Program-made: the position numbers and the translations under genes | DNA from: Gomphosphaeria aponina SAG 52.96 = DSM 107014 | GTDB taxonomy: Bacteria; Cyanobacteriota; Cyanobacteriia; Cyanobacteriales; Gomphosphaeriaceae | Length of the DNA: 36,506 nt | Direction: 5' to 3' | NCBI GenBank assembly: GCA_016903655.1 | Contig: JADQBC010000023.1 | Location: forward strand, 1 to 36,506 | Notes under the pieces: generated by a model | Told to the model about the DNA's origin: nothing | The model's database searches: none | The model's input: the letters and a program-made list of their open reading frames with translations, nothing else | Part shown: one piece after another, positions 23,250 through 32,372 of the stretch | Numbering within the stretch: the stretch's first letter is position 1 | Layout: each line of letters starts with the position of its first letter

Positions 23250-24596
23250 ATGGGTTTTGAATGGTTAGCCATTTTTATGTTTGTTGGCTTCTTTTTTATT
23301 CTGATGAGTGGCTATCCTGTGGCTTTTTCTTTTGCAGGAACAGCCATTATTTTTGGCTTGCTTGGTATGGCAGTCGGGGCTTTTAATCCTAGTCGGCTGC
23401 TCTTGTTGCCGAATATTTGGTTCGGCACTATGTCCAATTTTACTCTGCTGGCTATTCCGTTTTTTGTCTTTTTGGGCGCTGTCTTGGAAAAGTCGGGATT
23501 AGCTGAGGAATTGTTAGAAACTATTGGGATTCTTTTTAGTCGCTTACGGGGTGGTTTAGCTTTAGCAGTGATTTTAGTGGGTACTGTTTTAGCCGCTACT
23601 ACGGGTGTGGTAGCGGCGACGGTGATTGTTATGGGAATGTTTTCTCTTCCTGTTATGTTGCGCTATGGCTATGATAAAAAATTAGCAGCAGGAGTAATTG
23701 TGGCATCAGGTACTCTCGCCCAGTTAATTCCTCCAAGTTTAGTTTTAGTCATTCTCAGTGATCAAATTGGGGTTTCTGTCGGCGATTTATTTTTAGGAGC
23801 CTTAATTCCTGGGTTAATGCTTTCAGGTTCTTATATGCTTTATGTGTTAGGTTTAGCTTGGTTTCAGCCTGAAAAAGTTCCTGCTTTACCTGCTGATATA
23901 CCTATTCCCAAAGGTAAGCAATTATTCAAACAGGTTCTCAAAGCGGTTGTTCCCCCTGTCTTGTTAATTTTTGCCGTTCTCGGTAGTATTTTCTTTGGTT
24001 TAGCTACCCCCACAGAAGCAGGGGCGGTGGGTGCAGTTGGTGCTTGTCTTTTGGCCGCTTTTAATGGGCGTTTAACTAGGCAATTAATTCGGGATGCTTC
24101 CCACTCAACGGCGGTTATTACTGCCCTCGTAGTGATGATTTTATTTTGTTCTTCTTTATTTAGTTTGGTGTTTGATGCCTTGGGGGGAAAAACTTTAATT
24201 ACTAATTTACTCACTGGTTTACCAGGGGGATATCTGAGCTTTTTAATTGTGAGTAATATATCTATTTTTTTACTGGGAGTGTTTCTAGAATTTATTGAAA
24301 TTTGCTTTATTGCTCTGCCTCTATTTGTCCCCGCAGCCCAAGCTTTAAATATTGATATGGTTTGGTTTGGAGTCGTGATGGCAATTAATTTACAAACTGC
24401 TTTTATTTCTCCTCCTGTGGGGTTTTCTCTGTTTTATTTACAAAGTGTTGCTCCCAAGGAAGTAAGTACCTTTGATATTCATAAAAGTGCCATTCCCTTT
24501 ATGATTTTACAATTTATTGTGTTGTTAATTGTCATTATTTTTCCGCAAACAGTGCGTTGGTTAATTGACGTATCTGCTGCTACGGGATCAGCTTGA
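23250..24596 (+). CDS. dctM: TRAP transporter large membrane subunit (DctM)
   Basis: This 448-residue polytopic protein of about 11-12 membrane segments forms the Na+-coupled translocation channel. Family stretches include [99 protein letters not shown] and [19 protein letters not shown]. The start ATG follows GAGGAAATT. It forms an operon with dctQ; dctP is on the other strand. Confidence 0.94.
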   Translation: MGFEWLAIFMFVGFFFILMSGYPVAFSFAGTAIIFGLLGMAVGAFNPSRLLLLPNIWFGTMSNFTLLAIPFFVFLGAVLEKSGLAEELLETIGILFSRLRGGLALAVILVGTVLAATTGVVAATVIVMGMFSLPVMLRYGYDKKLAAGVIVASGTLAQLIPPSLVLVILSDQIGVSVGDLFLGALIPGLMLSGSYMLYVLGLAWFQPEKVPALPADIPIPKGKQLFKQVLKAVVPPVLLIFAVLGSIFFGLATPTEAGAVGAVGACLLAAFNGRLTRQLIRDASHSTAVITALVVMILFCSSLFSLVFDALGGKTLITNLLTGLPGGYLSFLIVSNISIFLLGVFLEFIEICFIALPLFVPAAQALNIDMVWFGVVMAINLQTAFISPPVGFSLFYLQSVAPKEVSTFDIHKSAIPFMILQFIVLLIVIIFPQTVRWLIDVSAATGSA

Positions 24597-24817
24597 ATTA
24601 ATTTAATTATCCTTAGGGTTTGAGTGACAAAAACCACAATAATGACCAGGTAGTGAATTAGTTTTGATTGAGTTAGCCATTCAAGGTTGGGATTGGGAGA
24701 AAAAATTGCTTGACTAGATTTTATAGCTATCAGGGTTTCTATGAGGCTAAACTAACAACTTAATTTTGGCAGAATAGAAACACTAACGTGCAGAAAAAAT
24801 TGAGTTGATAAATAATA

Positions 24818-25918
24818 ATGACGAAAATTGCAATTATTGGTTGTGGAGTGATAGGGGCGGCGATCGCCTATGAGTTGAGTCTCTTTGAGGGGCTCCAAAT
24901 TACTGTATTTGATGCTCATTCCCCAGCTTCTGGCTCCACGGGAGCAGCTCTTGGTGTTTTAATGGGAGCAATCAGTCAGAAAATCAAAGGTAGAGCTTGG
25001 CAACTACGAGAAGCTAGTATGAAACGCTATGAAACCCTCATCCCTGAATTAACTGCTCTCACTGGGGTAACTATTCCTTTTAATCGTCAAGGTATCCTCA
25101 TGTTGCGACTCGTGGGAGATAATTGGGAAAAATGGGAAAACCTGGTAAATATTCGTCGCGCTCAGGGTTGGCATTTAGAAATTTGGGATAAGACTCAGCT
25201 ACAACAACAATGTCCCCACATTCAATCAGATCAGGTTATCGGGGCTATTTATTCCCCCCAAGACCGCCAGGTTGACCCTACTCTCCTGACTCAAGCTCTT
25301 GTGGCAGGAGCAGCAAAAAATGGGGTGAACTTCCATTTTGGAGTCAAAGTTCAAAATCTTGTTAGTGGTCGTGGGTTGTACTTTCAGGCAGGGGATCAAG
25401 GTTTTGAAGCCGACTGGTTAGTGTTGGCTGCTGGCAATGGTACTACTTTTTTAACTACAAATCTAAATCAACCTGTAGAGCTTCGTCCAGTTTTGGGTCA
25501 GGCATTGCACATTAAGCTTAATTCTCCCCTGGGTAGGGCAGATTTTCAACCTGTGATTACGGTCAATGATGTCCATATTGTTCCTGTCGGGAAGGAAGAT
25601 TACTGGGTGGGTGCTACGGTAGAGTTTCCTGATGGAGCAGGGGAGGTGGTAGCAGATCCTGGTTTACTAACAGCAGTTAGAAAACAGGCAGAGTCCTTTT
25701 GTCCGAGTTTAGCAGATGCTACTATTGTTAATAGTTGGTTTGGTTGTCGTCCTCGCCCTCACAATCAACCTGCTCCCATCATGCAACAATTACCTGATTA
25801 TCATCATATTTTACTCGCCACAGGTCATTATCGCAATGGGGTTTTACTTGCCCCCGCTACTGCTCAAGTTATTCGGGAAATGATTATTCAACCATCAACT
25901 ATTAACTATCAACAATGA
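24818..25918 (+). CDS. FAD-dependent amine/amino-acid oxidase (glycine oxidase / ThiO-like)
   Basis: The 366-residue enzyme of the DAO family begins with the FAD-binding Rossmann motif IAIIGCGVIGAAIAYELS. It continues with the SPASGSTGAALGVL FAD-contact segment, DRQVDPTLLTQALVAGAAKNG, ADWLVLAAGNGT and the C-terminal GCRPRPHNQPAPI and GHYRNGVLLAPATA. This resembles glycine oxidase (ThiO), which supplies dehydroglycine for thiamin, but substrate could be another amino acid; no thiG fusion or neighbour is seen. The last eight residues (PSTINYQQ) are encoded by a heptamer repeat, so the C-terminus has been rewritten. It follows dctM by 221 bases on the same strand. Confidence 0.87.
   Translation: MTKIAIIGCGVIGAAIAYELSLFEGLQITVFDAHSPASGSTGAALGVLMGAISQKIKGRAWQLREASMKRYETLIPELTALTGVTIPFNRQGILMLRLVGDNWEKWENLVNIRRAQGWHLEIWDKTQLQQQCPHIQSDQVIGAIYSPQDRQVDPTLLTQALVAGAAKNGVNFHFGVKVQNLVSGRGLYFQAGDQGFEADWLVLAAGNGTTFLTTNLNQPVELRPVLGQALHIKLNSPLGRADFQPVITVNDVHIVPVGKEDYWVGATVEFPDGAGEVVADPGLLTAVRKQAESFCPSLADATIVNSWFGCRPRPHNQPAPIMQQLPDYHHILLATGHYRNGVLLAPATAQVIREMIIQPSTINYQQ
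25889..25916. repeat. Heptamer repeats inside the 3' end of the oxidase gene
   Basis: CAACCATCAACTATTAACTA followed by TCAACAAT forms four heptamer units that run through the stop codon of the gene at 24818-25918. Confidence 0.85.
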
Positions 25919-25965
25919 GTAGAAGATTGGTGTTATAGTTAATCATTAGCGTTAACTTTCTGCTT

Positions 25966-26598
25966 ATGAATGAAATACGAAGGAAAATATTTACGGGCAA
26001 TGGTTGTCATCGAGCTCTTGCCAAGTTCCAGGGAATTATAATTTATCCTAGTGGGAATGAAGAAGGACAAAAGAACAAAATTTTACTCCCAGAAGGAGAA
26101 TTTGATTGTAGTTTTGTGCCTAAACTTTATTGGTTATTCTGTAACCACAGACACGAATTTGAAGGGATAAAAAATTATATTGGCTATCCAAAAATTAGTG
26201 ATGGTAAGTTAGTTAAAATTGAGCTGGCTGTATTGCAAAAAGAAGATCAGTATCAGCAAGAAACTTGGGAGGTATGTGGAATGTGGTCAGGTAAAAAGAA
26301 AAAATTATTAGTGCAGCGAGACGTAAAGATCATTCCCGAAGATACAAGTTTACATTTTTATCAATACAGTTTTGTTAATCAAGAAGATTTTCAGAAAAAT
26401 CTTTGGGATAAATACTGTTATCTCATTATGTGCAAAAGAGAAAAAGATGAGCTGGCCATTAAGAAAACAGTACCCATAGCCTGTCCTGTCAAAAAACCTC
26501 AACCACCAAGAAAATATCAAAAAACTGAGCTCAATACAGAGCGACAACCTAATGTGAGTAAAGAAAAACCTAGTCTGCAGAGAAAACCTAAAGCATAA
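25966..26598 (+). CDS. Hypothetical protein with basic, Pro/Lys-rich tail
   Basis: The 210-residue soluble protein is not recognised. The first 150 residues look like a beta-rich domain (FQGIIIYPSGNEE, KLYWLFCNHRHEFEGIKNYIGYP, QETWEVCGMWSGKKKKLLVQ, LHFYQYSFVNQEDFQKNLW). The last 55 residues are low-complexity and rich in Lys, Pro and Gln. There is no signal peptide or membrane segment. The pattern could suit a nucleic-acid-binding or ribosome-associated protein, but that is a guess. An imperfect GGTTTGG/CCAAAACC hairpin follows at 26609-26632. Confidence 0.72.
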   Translation: MNEIRRKIFTGNGCHRALAKFQGIIIYPSGNEEGQKNKILLPEGEFDCSFVPKLYWLFCNHRHEFEGIKNYIGYPKISDGKLVKIELAVLQKEDQYQQETWEVCGMWSGKKKKLLVQRDVKIIPEDTSLHFYQYSFVNQEDFQKNLWDKYCYLIMCKREKDELAIKKTVPIACPVKKPQPPRKYQKTELNTERQPNVSKEKPSLQRKPKA

Positions 26599-26772
26599 AT
26601 TCAGTGGTAGGGGTTTGGAGACCAAAACCTTTCTTTATGTTACTAATTAACTTGATAAGATTTCTGAATAGAAACAATGCTAAAATTAGCTGCTGCCAAC
26701 AAGTAGCATTTGACAAATAGTTTAGGCTGGTGATAAGAAAAAGTTAGGTTAGAGCAACTCGAAAATAGTTAT

Positions 26773-27546
26773 ATGAGTAACAAAAATCAGCCAAAATGTT
26801 TGGGGAAAGTATATTTAGTTGGTGCAGGACCAGGAGATCCAGGTCTATTTACTCTCAAAGGTAAAGTACTGTTAGAAAATGCTGATGTGGTAGTCTATGA
26901 TGCCCTAGTAAGTCCCGAAATTTTGGCAATGATCAACCCCCACGCAGAAAAAATTAATGGGGGAAAACGGCGAGGTCGTCACTCCTTATTACAAGAAGAA
27001 ATAACCCAACTACTGAGAGAAAAAGCCCAAGGTAATCCAGTAGTTGTACGGCTGAAAGGAGGAGATCCCTTTGTATTTGGGCGTGGAGGGGAAGAAATGG
27101 AAGACTTAATTAAAGCAAATGTACCAGTAGAAGTAATTCCTGGGGTAACATCAGGCATTGCAGCCCCCGCTTATCTGGGTATTCCCCTCACCCATAGAAG
27201 TTACAGTTCATCGGTCACGTTTGTAACAGGACACGAAGCAGCAGGGAAATATAGACCAGATGTAAATTGGCAGGCGATCGCCCAGGGGTCAGAAACAATT
27301 GTAATTTACATGGGGTTACATAATTTAGCTTACATTGTGCAACAGCTCACCACAGCAATGTGCAGCCCGACAACCCCAGTAGCATTAATTCGTTGGGGAA
27401 CAAGGCCAGAACAAGAAAAATTGATTGGTACAGTGGGAACAATTGTAGAATTAGTAGAAAAAACTGGATTTGAAGCACCAGCGATCGCCGTTATTGGCAA
27501 TGTAGTCAACCTCCACCAAATTTTAAGCACACAAGCTTCATGTTAA
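26773..27546 (+). CDS. cobA: Uroporphyrinogen-III C-methyltransferase
   Basis: The SAM-dependent enzyme methylates uroporphyrinogen III at C2 and C7 to make precorrin-2, for siroheme (nitrite and sulfite reduction) and cobalamin. The 257-residue product has the family motifs VYLVGAGPGDPGLFTLKG, VVVYDALVSPEIL, VVRLKGGDPFVFGRGGEE, VIPGVTSGIAAPAYLGIPLTHR and TPVALIRWGTRPEQ. It is a single-domain SUMT without CysG oxidase/ferrochelatase parts. No cobalamin riboswitch was recognised upstream. Confidence 0.96.
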   Translation: MSNKNQPKCLGKVYLVGAGPGDPGLFTLKGKVLLENADVVVYDALVSPEILAMINPHAEKINGGKRRGRHSLLQEEITQLLREKAQGNPVVVRLKGGDPFVFGRGGEEMEDLIKANVPVEVIPGVTSGIAAPAYLGIPLTHRSYSSSVTFVTGHEAAGKYRPDVNWQAIAQGSETIVIYMGLHNLAYIVQQLTTAMCSPTTPVALIRWGTRPEQEKLIGTVGTIVELVEKTGFEAPAIAVIGNVVNLHQILSTQASC

Positions 27547-27777
27547 AAATTCGCTACTCTCATCTTTTCGCCTTGGTTGCTCAATCTTAAGAAAAGATAA
27601 AGAAAATATCTCACAAGAGCAAGAATTTGTTAGGGTGTCTTTCAATAAGACATTCAGGAAAAACTGAGTGATTAATTAAAGGTCTTTTCACAGAGAAATA
27701 TCTCAAGCAAATTAATGCTATTAACTGTAATTTTGGGAAAAATAGTGAGCAGCAAAAAAATAAAAAAAGGAGAACCA

Positions 27778-30321
27778 GTGGTCAACCAACTTGAGAAAAA
27801 CACAGCACAAGCAAATATCCAGATCGAAGATGATCGCACAGGGATGGATTTGGAAACTCTCAAGCGAGCATTTGCAGATAATTTATTTTATCTCCAAGGA
27901 AAATATCAATCCATCGCCACCCCCCATGACTACTACATGGCTTTAGCCTATACGGTGCGAGACAGACTACTGCATCGTTTCATTAAAACAGTACAAACTT
28001 ACAGTGAAAAGCAAGAAAAAGTAGTTTGCTATCTCTCAGCAGAGTTTCTGATGGGTCGTCACCTAGGGAATAATCTCATTAACCTGGACATCTACGAAAA
28101 AATACATCAAGCGGTAAAAGAGTCAGGTCAAGATTTAGACCAACTCATTGAACAAGAACCAGATCCAGGACTAGGAAATGGTGGTTTGGGAAGACTAGCA
28201 GCTTGTTTCCTCGACTCCTTAGCCACCTTAGAAATACCCGCTATTGGCTATGGAATACGCTACGAGTTTGGCATCTTCCACCAATTTATCAAAGATGGCT
28301 GGCAAGCAGAAGTACCAGACAACTGGCTACGGTTTGGCAATCCCTGGGAAATACCCCGTTATAACCAAACAGTAGAAGTAAAGTTAGGGGGACACACAGA
28401 AGAACACAAAGATCCAAAAGGGCATTACTGCGTAACCTGGATTCCTGAGCGAGTAATTATCGCCATTCCCTACGATACCCCAGTACCAGGGTATAAAACT
28501 AATACAGTTAATCCCCTACGTCTGTGGAAAGCGGAAGCTTCCGAGTCCTTCAACTTCGAGGCATTTAACGCAGGAAACTATGATCGCGCTGTAGAAGAGA
28601 AGATGAACTCAGAGACAATTTCCAAGGTGTTATATCCAAATGACAATACACCACAAGGACGGGAATTGCGCTTGGCCCAACAGTACTTTTTTGTTTCCGC
28701 ATCACTGCAGGATTTAATCCGTATTCACCTGCAAACCAACGAGAATTTAGATAACTTACACGAAGGAGTAGCAATTCAGCTCAATGATACGCACCCGGCA
28801 GTGGCGATCGCCGAATTAATGCGACTGTTGATCGACGAACATGGGGTAGATTGGGATCAAGCTTGGCGAATCACCCAAAAAACCTTTGCCTACACCAACC
28901 ACACCCTGCTGCCAGAAGCCCTTGAGCGCTGGTCGGCGAGTCTTTTTGCCAAGCTTTTACCGCGACATCTAGAAATTATCTATGAAATCAACCACCGCTT
29001 CCTAGAAGATGTGCGGGTTTGGTTCCCCCATGATGAAGAACTGGTTTCCCGACTCTCAATTATCGAAGAAGGAGAGGAACAACAAGTGCGCATGGCTCAT
29101 TTAGCCTGTGTGGGGAGTCATTCCATTAATGGAGTAGCTGCACTACATACAGAACTCCTGAAAAAAGACACTCTGCGGGATTTTGCCGCCCTTTGGCCAG
29201 AGAAGTTTTATAACAAAACCAATGGAGTAACACCCCGCCGTTGGATTTTGCTGAGTAATCCCAAACTAGCAGATTTATTTACAGAAAAAGTAGGGGAAGG
29301 TTGGATTAAAAACCTGGAGCAATTAAGAGGGTTAGAAAAGTTCATTGAAGATCCAGATTTTTGTGACAGATGGCGCAAAATCAAACAGGAAAACAAGAGC
29401 AAACTAGCAGCTTATATTCTCAAACAAAAAGCAATTGAAGTAAATGTGGATTCAATCTTTGATGTCCAAGTAAAACGCATCCACGAATACAAACGCCAGC
29501 ATTTAATGGTTTTGTATATTATCGCCCTCTACAATCGGATTAAAGAAAATCCTAGTGTTGATATTGTGCCACGCACATTTATCTTTGGGGGGAAAGCAGC
29601 TCCTGGATATTTTACGGCGAAGTTGATTATTAAGTTAATTAACTCAGTAGCAGAAGTGGTGAATAAAGACCCAGATGTGAAGGGTCGTTTGAAGGTGGTA
29701 TTTATTGCTAATTTCAATGTCTCTTTGGGACAAAAAATTTACCCTGCTGCTGATCTTTCAGAACAAATTTCTACCGCAGGCAAAGAAGCTTCTGGGACAG
29801 GAAATATGAAATTTGCCATGAATGGGGCTCTCACTATCGGCACTTTAGATGGGGCAAATATTGAGATTCGCGAAGAAGCAGGTGTTGATAATTTCTTCCT
29901 CTTTGGTTTAACGGCTGAAGAAGTTTATACCATGAAAGCGAACGGGTATAACCCCAAGGAATACTATCAGAAAAATCCAGAACTTAAGGCAGTTATTGAC
30001 AAAATTGCCAATGGTTATTTCTCTCACGGCGATCTGGAAATGTTTAAGCCAATTATTGACTCTTTGATGAGTCACGATCAGTATATGCTTTTTGCTGATT
30101 ACCAGGCTTATGTTGACTGTCAGGATCAGGTTTCCCAAGCCTATCGCGATCAGGAAAAGTGGACAAAAATGTCAATTCTTAATTCTGCTCGCATGGCTAA
30201 ATTTTCCAGCGATCGCACGATTCGCGAATATTGTGAACAAATTTGGAAAGTTAAACCAGTGAAAATTGAACTAGAAGCATACGACCAAAAAGTTGCTGGA
30301 TTAAATCCTAACCATGTTTAG
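27778..30321 (+). CDS. glgP: Glycogen phosphorylase
   Basis: The PLP-dependent enzyme releases glucose-1-phosphate from glycogen. The protein is about 847 residues, normal for the family. Visible signatures are [80 protein letters not shown] and the PLP-lysine segment [20 protein letters not shown]. The frame opens at 27715, but GTG at 27778 has AAGGAGA (27767-27773) at ideal spacing and gives a start (MVNQLEKN) of normal length. The gene ends in a strong hairpin. Confidence 0.96.
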   Translation: MVNQLEKNTAQANIQIEDDRTGMDLETLKRAFADNLFYLQGKYQSIATPHDYYMALAYTVRDRLLHRFIKTVQTYSEKQEKVVCYLSAEFLMGRHLGNNLINLDIYEKIHQAVKESGQDLDQLIEQEPDPGLGNGGLGRLAACFLDSLATLEIPAIGYGIRYEFGIFHQFIKDGWQAEVPDNWLRFGNPWEIPRYNQTVEVKLGGHTEEHKDPKGHYCVTWIPERVIIAIPYDTPVPGYKTNTVNPLRLWKAEASESFNFEAFNAGNYDRAVEEKMNSETISKVLYPNDNTPQGRELRLAQQYFFVSASLQDLIRIHLQTNENLDNLHEGVAIQLNDTHPAVAIAELMRLLIDEHGVDWDQAWRITQKTFAYTNHTLLPEALERWSASLFAKLLPRHLEIIYEINHRFLEDVRVWFPHDEELVSRLSIIEEGEEQQVRMAHLACVGSHSINGVAALHTELLKKDTLRDFAALWPEKFYNKTNGVTPRRWILLSNPKLADLFTEKVGEGWIKNLEQLRGLEKFIEDPDFCDRWRKIKQENKSKLAAYILKQKAIEVNVDSIFDVQVKRIHEYKRQHLMVLYIIALYNRIKENPSVDIVPRTFIFGGKAAPGYFTAKLIIKLINSVAEVVNKDPDVKGRLKVVFIANFNVSLGQKIYPAADLSEQISTAGKEASGTGNMKFAMNGALTIGTLDGANIEIREEAGVDNFFLFGLTAEEVYTMKANGYNPKEYYQKNPELKAVIDKIANGYFSHGDLEMFKPIIDSLMSHDQYMLFADYQAYVDCQDQVSQAYRDQEKWTKMSILNSARMAKFSSDRTIREYCEQIWKVKPVKIELEAYDQKVAGLNPNHV

Positions 30322-30336
30322 CAACTAAACCCGCTC

Positions 30337-30373
30337 AAATAGTAATCGCCATTGCCAGTGACGATTACTATTT
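30337..30373 (+). terminator. Intrinsic terminator of glgP
   Basis: AAATAGTAATCG (30337-30348) and CGATTACTATTT (30362-30373) form a perfect 12-pair stem followed by T residues. A second hairpin, AGACAAGGGC (30398-30407) with GCCCCTTGTCT (30422-30432), lies just behind and may back it up. Confidence 0.75.
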
Positions 30374-30520
30374 TTCAAGCCCAAATAGGTTGTGATCAGA
30401 CAAGGGCGATGGCTCTTGTCTGCCCCTTGTCTATTTTAAATTTCTCACAACTCAAATAGGATTGCTATATAACCATGAACAATCAACCATGAACAATGAA
30501 TAATTATCAATTAACTGAGC

Positions 30521-31741
30521 ATGGTCATTCTTACTCTTCTATCGCCAAACCAAAAACCGCTGCCAAAGTGGCACTTTGCCAACCAATCTATCATTCGTAT
30601 TGGTCGGCAGGAAGATAACGATATTGTGCTAGATCAGTTTCTCGAAGTTTCCCGCTACCATTTAGAACTTAGAAAAATTGATTCAAATTGGGAACTTCAC
30701 AGTCAGGGAACAAATGGGACTTTTCTCAATGGCTTTTTAACTTCAAAAGCAGTAGTGAAAGATAATGATCTGATTCAACTTGCTAAAGAAGGGCCAATAC
30801 TCAAATTTGAAAGTTCTTCTACTATCGCACACAATAGTTTTCAGACCAAAGAAAGCAAAAAAACTATTTGCAATCATGCTGGTAACTCGCCCCAGAATTT
30901 ATTTTGTATTCACTGTGGCGCACCTTTAGTAGAAAAAGAGGAGTTTATTCGTCAGTATCAAATTCTGGGCACTCTAGGAAGAGGTGGAATGGGAATTACT
31001 TATCTGGCCTGGGATAAAACAGGGAAAAGTGGTTCTCCCCGCTTATTAGTGCTGAAAGAAATGAATGCAGATATGGCACTAATTATTAAAGCGAGAGAAT
31101 TATTTGAAAGAGAAGCGAGAATTTTGAAATCTCTTAATCATCCAGGTATTCCTAAATATTATGATTTTTTTGTGGAAGATGAAAAAAAATATCTGGCAAT
31201 GGAATTAGTTCATGGCCAGAATTTAGAACAAAAAATTTATGAAAAAGGCCCTGTTCTCCCACAACAGGCGACGGAGTGGATGATCCAAGTTTGTCAAATA
31301 CTTGAATATCTTCACTCTTTACAACCACCCTTAGTCCATCGCGATGTTAAACCCGCCAATTTGCTTTGGCGTAATTTAGATAATCGCATAATACTGCTAG
31401 ATTTTGGTGCAGTCAAAGAAATCGGCACACCTTCTGGAACACGTATTGGGGCTGAAGGATATAGTGCGCCAGAACAAAGCAGAGGTAAACCTTGTCCTCA
31501 ATCAGATATTTATGCCGTCGGTACTACCTTAATATTTTTAATTACAGGAGAGTCACCGATTCGCTACTATCGCCGCGAAACTGGGGCTCAGGGATATAAG
31601 TTTGATCTCAGCAATATCCCTACAATTACTCCCAAGTTAGCAGAGGCGATCGCCAAAGCTACCGAACCGCAACTAGGCCATCGCTTTTCAACTGTCCAAG
31701 AGTTAGGTAAGACTTTGACTGCTTGTCTTGCTCACTGTTAG
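30521..31741 (+). CDS. FHA - zinc ribbon - Ser/Thr protein kinase
   Basis: The 406-residue soluble kinase has an N-terminal FHA domain (G28-R29, S44-R-Y-H47, N65-G66, N70-G71). A short zinc-ribbon-like piece follows (C117-x-H119 with C129-x2-C132) and then a Hanks-type kinase from about residue 146. The catalytic features are complete: GRGGMG (153-158), Lys179, Glu198, HRDVKPAN (273-280), DFG (294-296) and APE (316-318). There is no membrane segment. FHA domains bind phosphothreonine, so autophosphorylation-dependent contacts are expected. It could act on other FHA proteins such as the two GGDEF/EAL proteins upstream, but nothing in the sequence proves this. Confidence 0.93.
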   Translation: MVILTLLSPNQKPLPKWHFANQSIIRIGRQEDNDIVLDQFLEVSRYHLELRKIDSNWELHSQGTNGTFLNGFLTSKAVVKDNDLIQLAKEGPILKFESSSTIAHNSFQTKESKKTICNHAGNSPQNLFCIHCGAPLVEKEEFIRQYQILGTLGRGGMGITYLAWDKTGKSGSPRLLVLKEMNADMALIIKARELFEREARILKSLNHPGIPKYYDFFVEDEKKYLAMELVHGQNLEQKIYEKGPVLPQQATEWMIQVCQILEYLHSLQPPLVHRDVKPANLLWRNLDNRIILLDFGAVKEIGTPSGTRIGAEGYSAPEQSRGKPCPQSDIYAVGTTLIFLITGESPIRYYRRETGAQGYKFDLSNIPTITPKLAEAIAKATEPQLGHRFSTVQELGKTLTACLAHC

Positions 31742-31895
31742 AGGCGAACCCAACTTTTTTTTGACAAATCGAATTTTATTCAGGTTTAGAGCTCAATTCT
31801 TTTTCCACAAGTGTCAATTTGCTGGCTGTTTTTTAGATTTATTAGAATATTAGCCACCATAGCTCCACTTGAATTGATGATTGTTTATTTTCCGA

Positions 31896-32114
31896 TTACT
31901 CTTCATCCCAAGCTTCTACCACCAGCAATTGACTTACTGGGTCTTGCATGGTAAAGCCAAAGTCGAGTAGTTCTTGTTTCCAATATTTCCATTCATCCCC
32001 ATAAAGCAAAGCAATTTTCCCAATACTATCGTTGGGTTTAATTACTTTTGAGTTCACAAGCGAAGCGATTTTGCGCTGCAACTTCACCATCGGGTGAGCA
32101 ACTTGATTAGTCAT
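31896..32114 (-). CDS. Small conserved cyanobacterial hypothetical protein (possibly DUF4327-like)
   Basis: This is a 72-residue helical protein: KIASLVNSKVIKPNDSIGKI then EWKYWKQELLDFGFTMQDPV. The spacing of hydrophobic residues, with I-x-x-I and EW...EL...F, recalls the DUF4327 family of cyanobacteria, but similarity is too low to be sure by eye. There is no signal peptide. Function unknown. It is convergent with the kinase gene and divergent from the subtilase. Confidence 0.6.
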   Translation of the reverse strand: MTNQVAHPMVKLQRKIASLVNSKVIKPNDSIGKIALLYGDEWKYWKQELLDFGFTMQDPVSQLLVVEAWDEE

Positions 32115-32372
32115 ACACTTTGATTTTTTCTTCTTACTAAATTGGACAAATTATGTTAAATTTGGGCTTCCCAACTCTTATGCGTTGGTAAGTTTAGAGT
32201 TTCAAGTGACTGAGAAGCCATCCCAATATATTAAAGCGCATCCATGAAGAAAACGCAAGTTCTTTTTGCACACTGTGCGGTAATTACTACTGTTTTGTGC
32301 CATAGTCACGGGAAAGTCATTATCATAGTTGAGAGTAGTAGGGTGATTAAGTTATGGAGAGAAATTAATTAT

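Noticed and set aside
26599..26772. Cobalamin riboswitch before cobA
   Set aside because: No B12-box-like sequence or long conserved leader is visible.
32244..32372. N-terminal extension of the subtilase
   Set aside because: The extension has no family match and would place a clean signal peptide internally.
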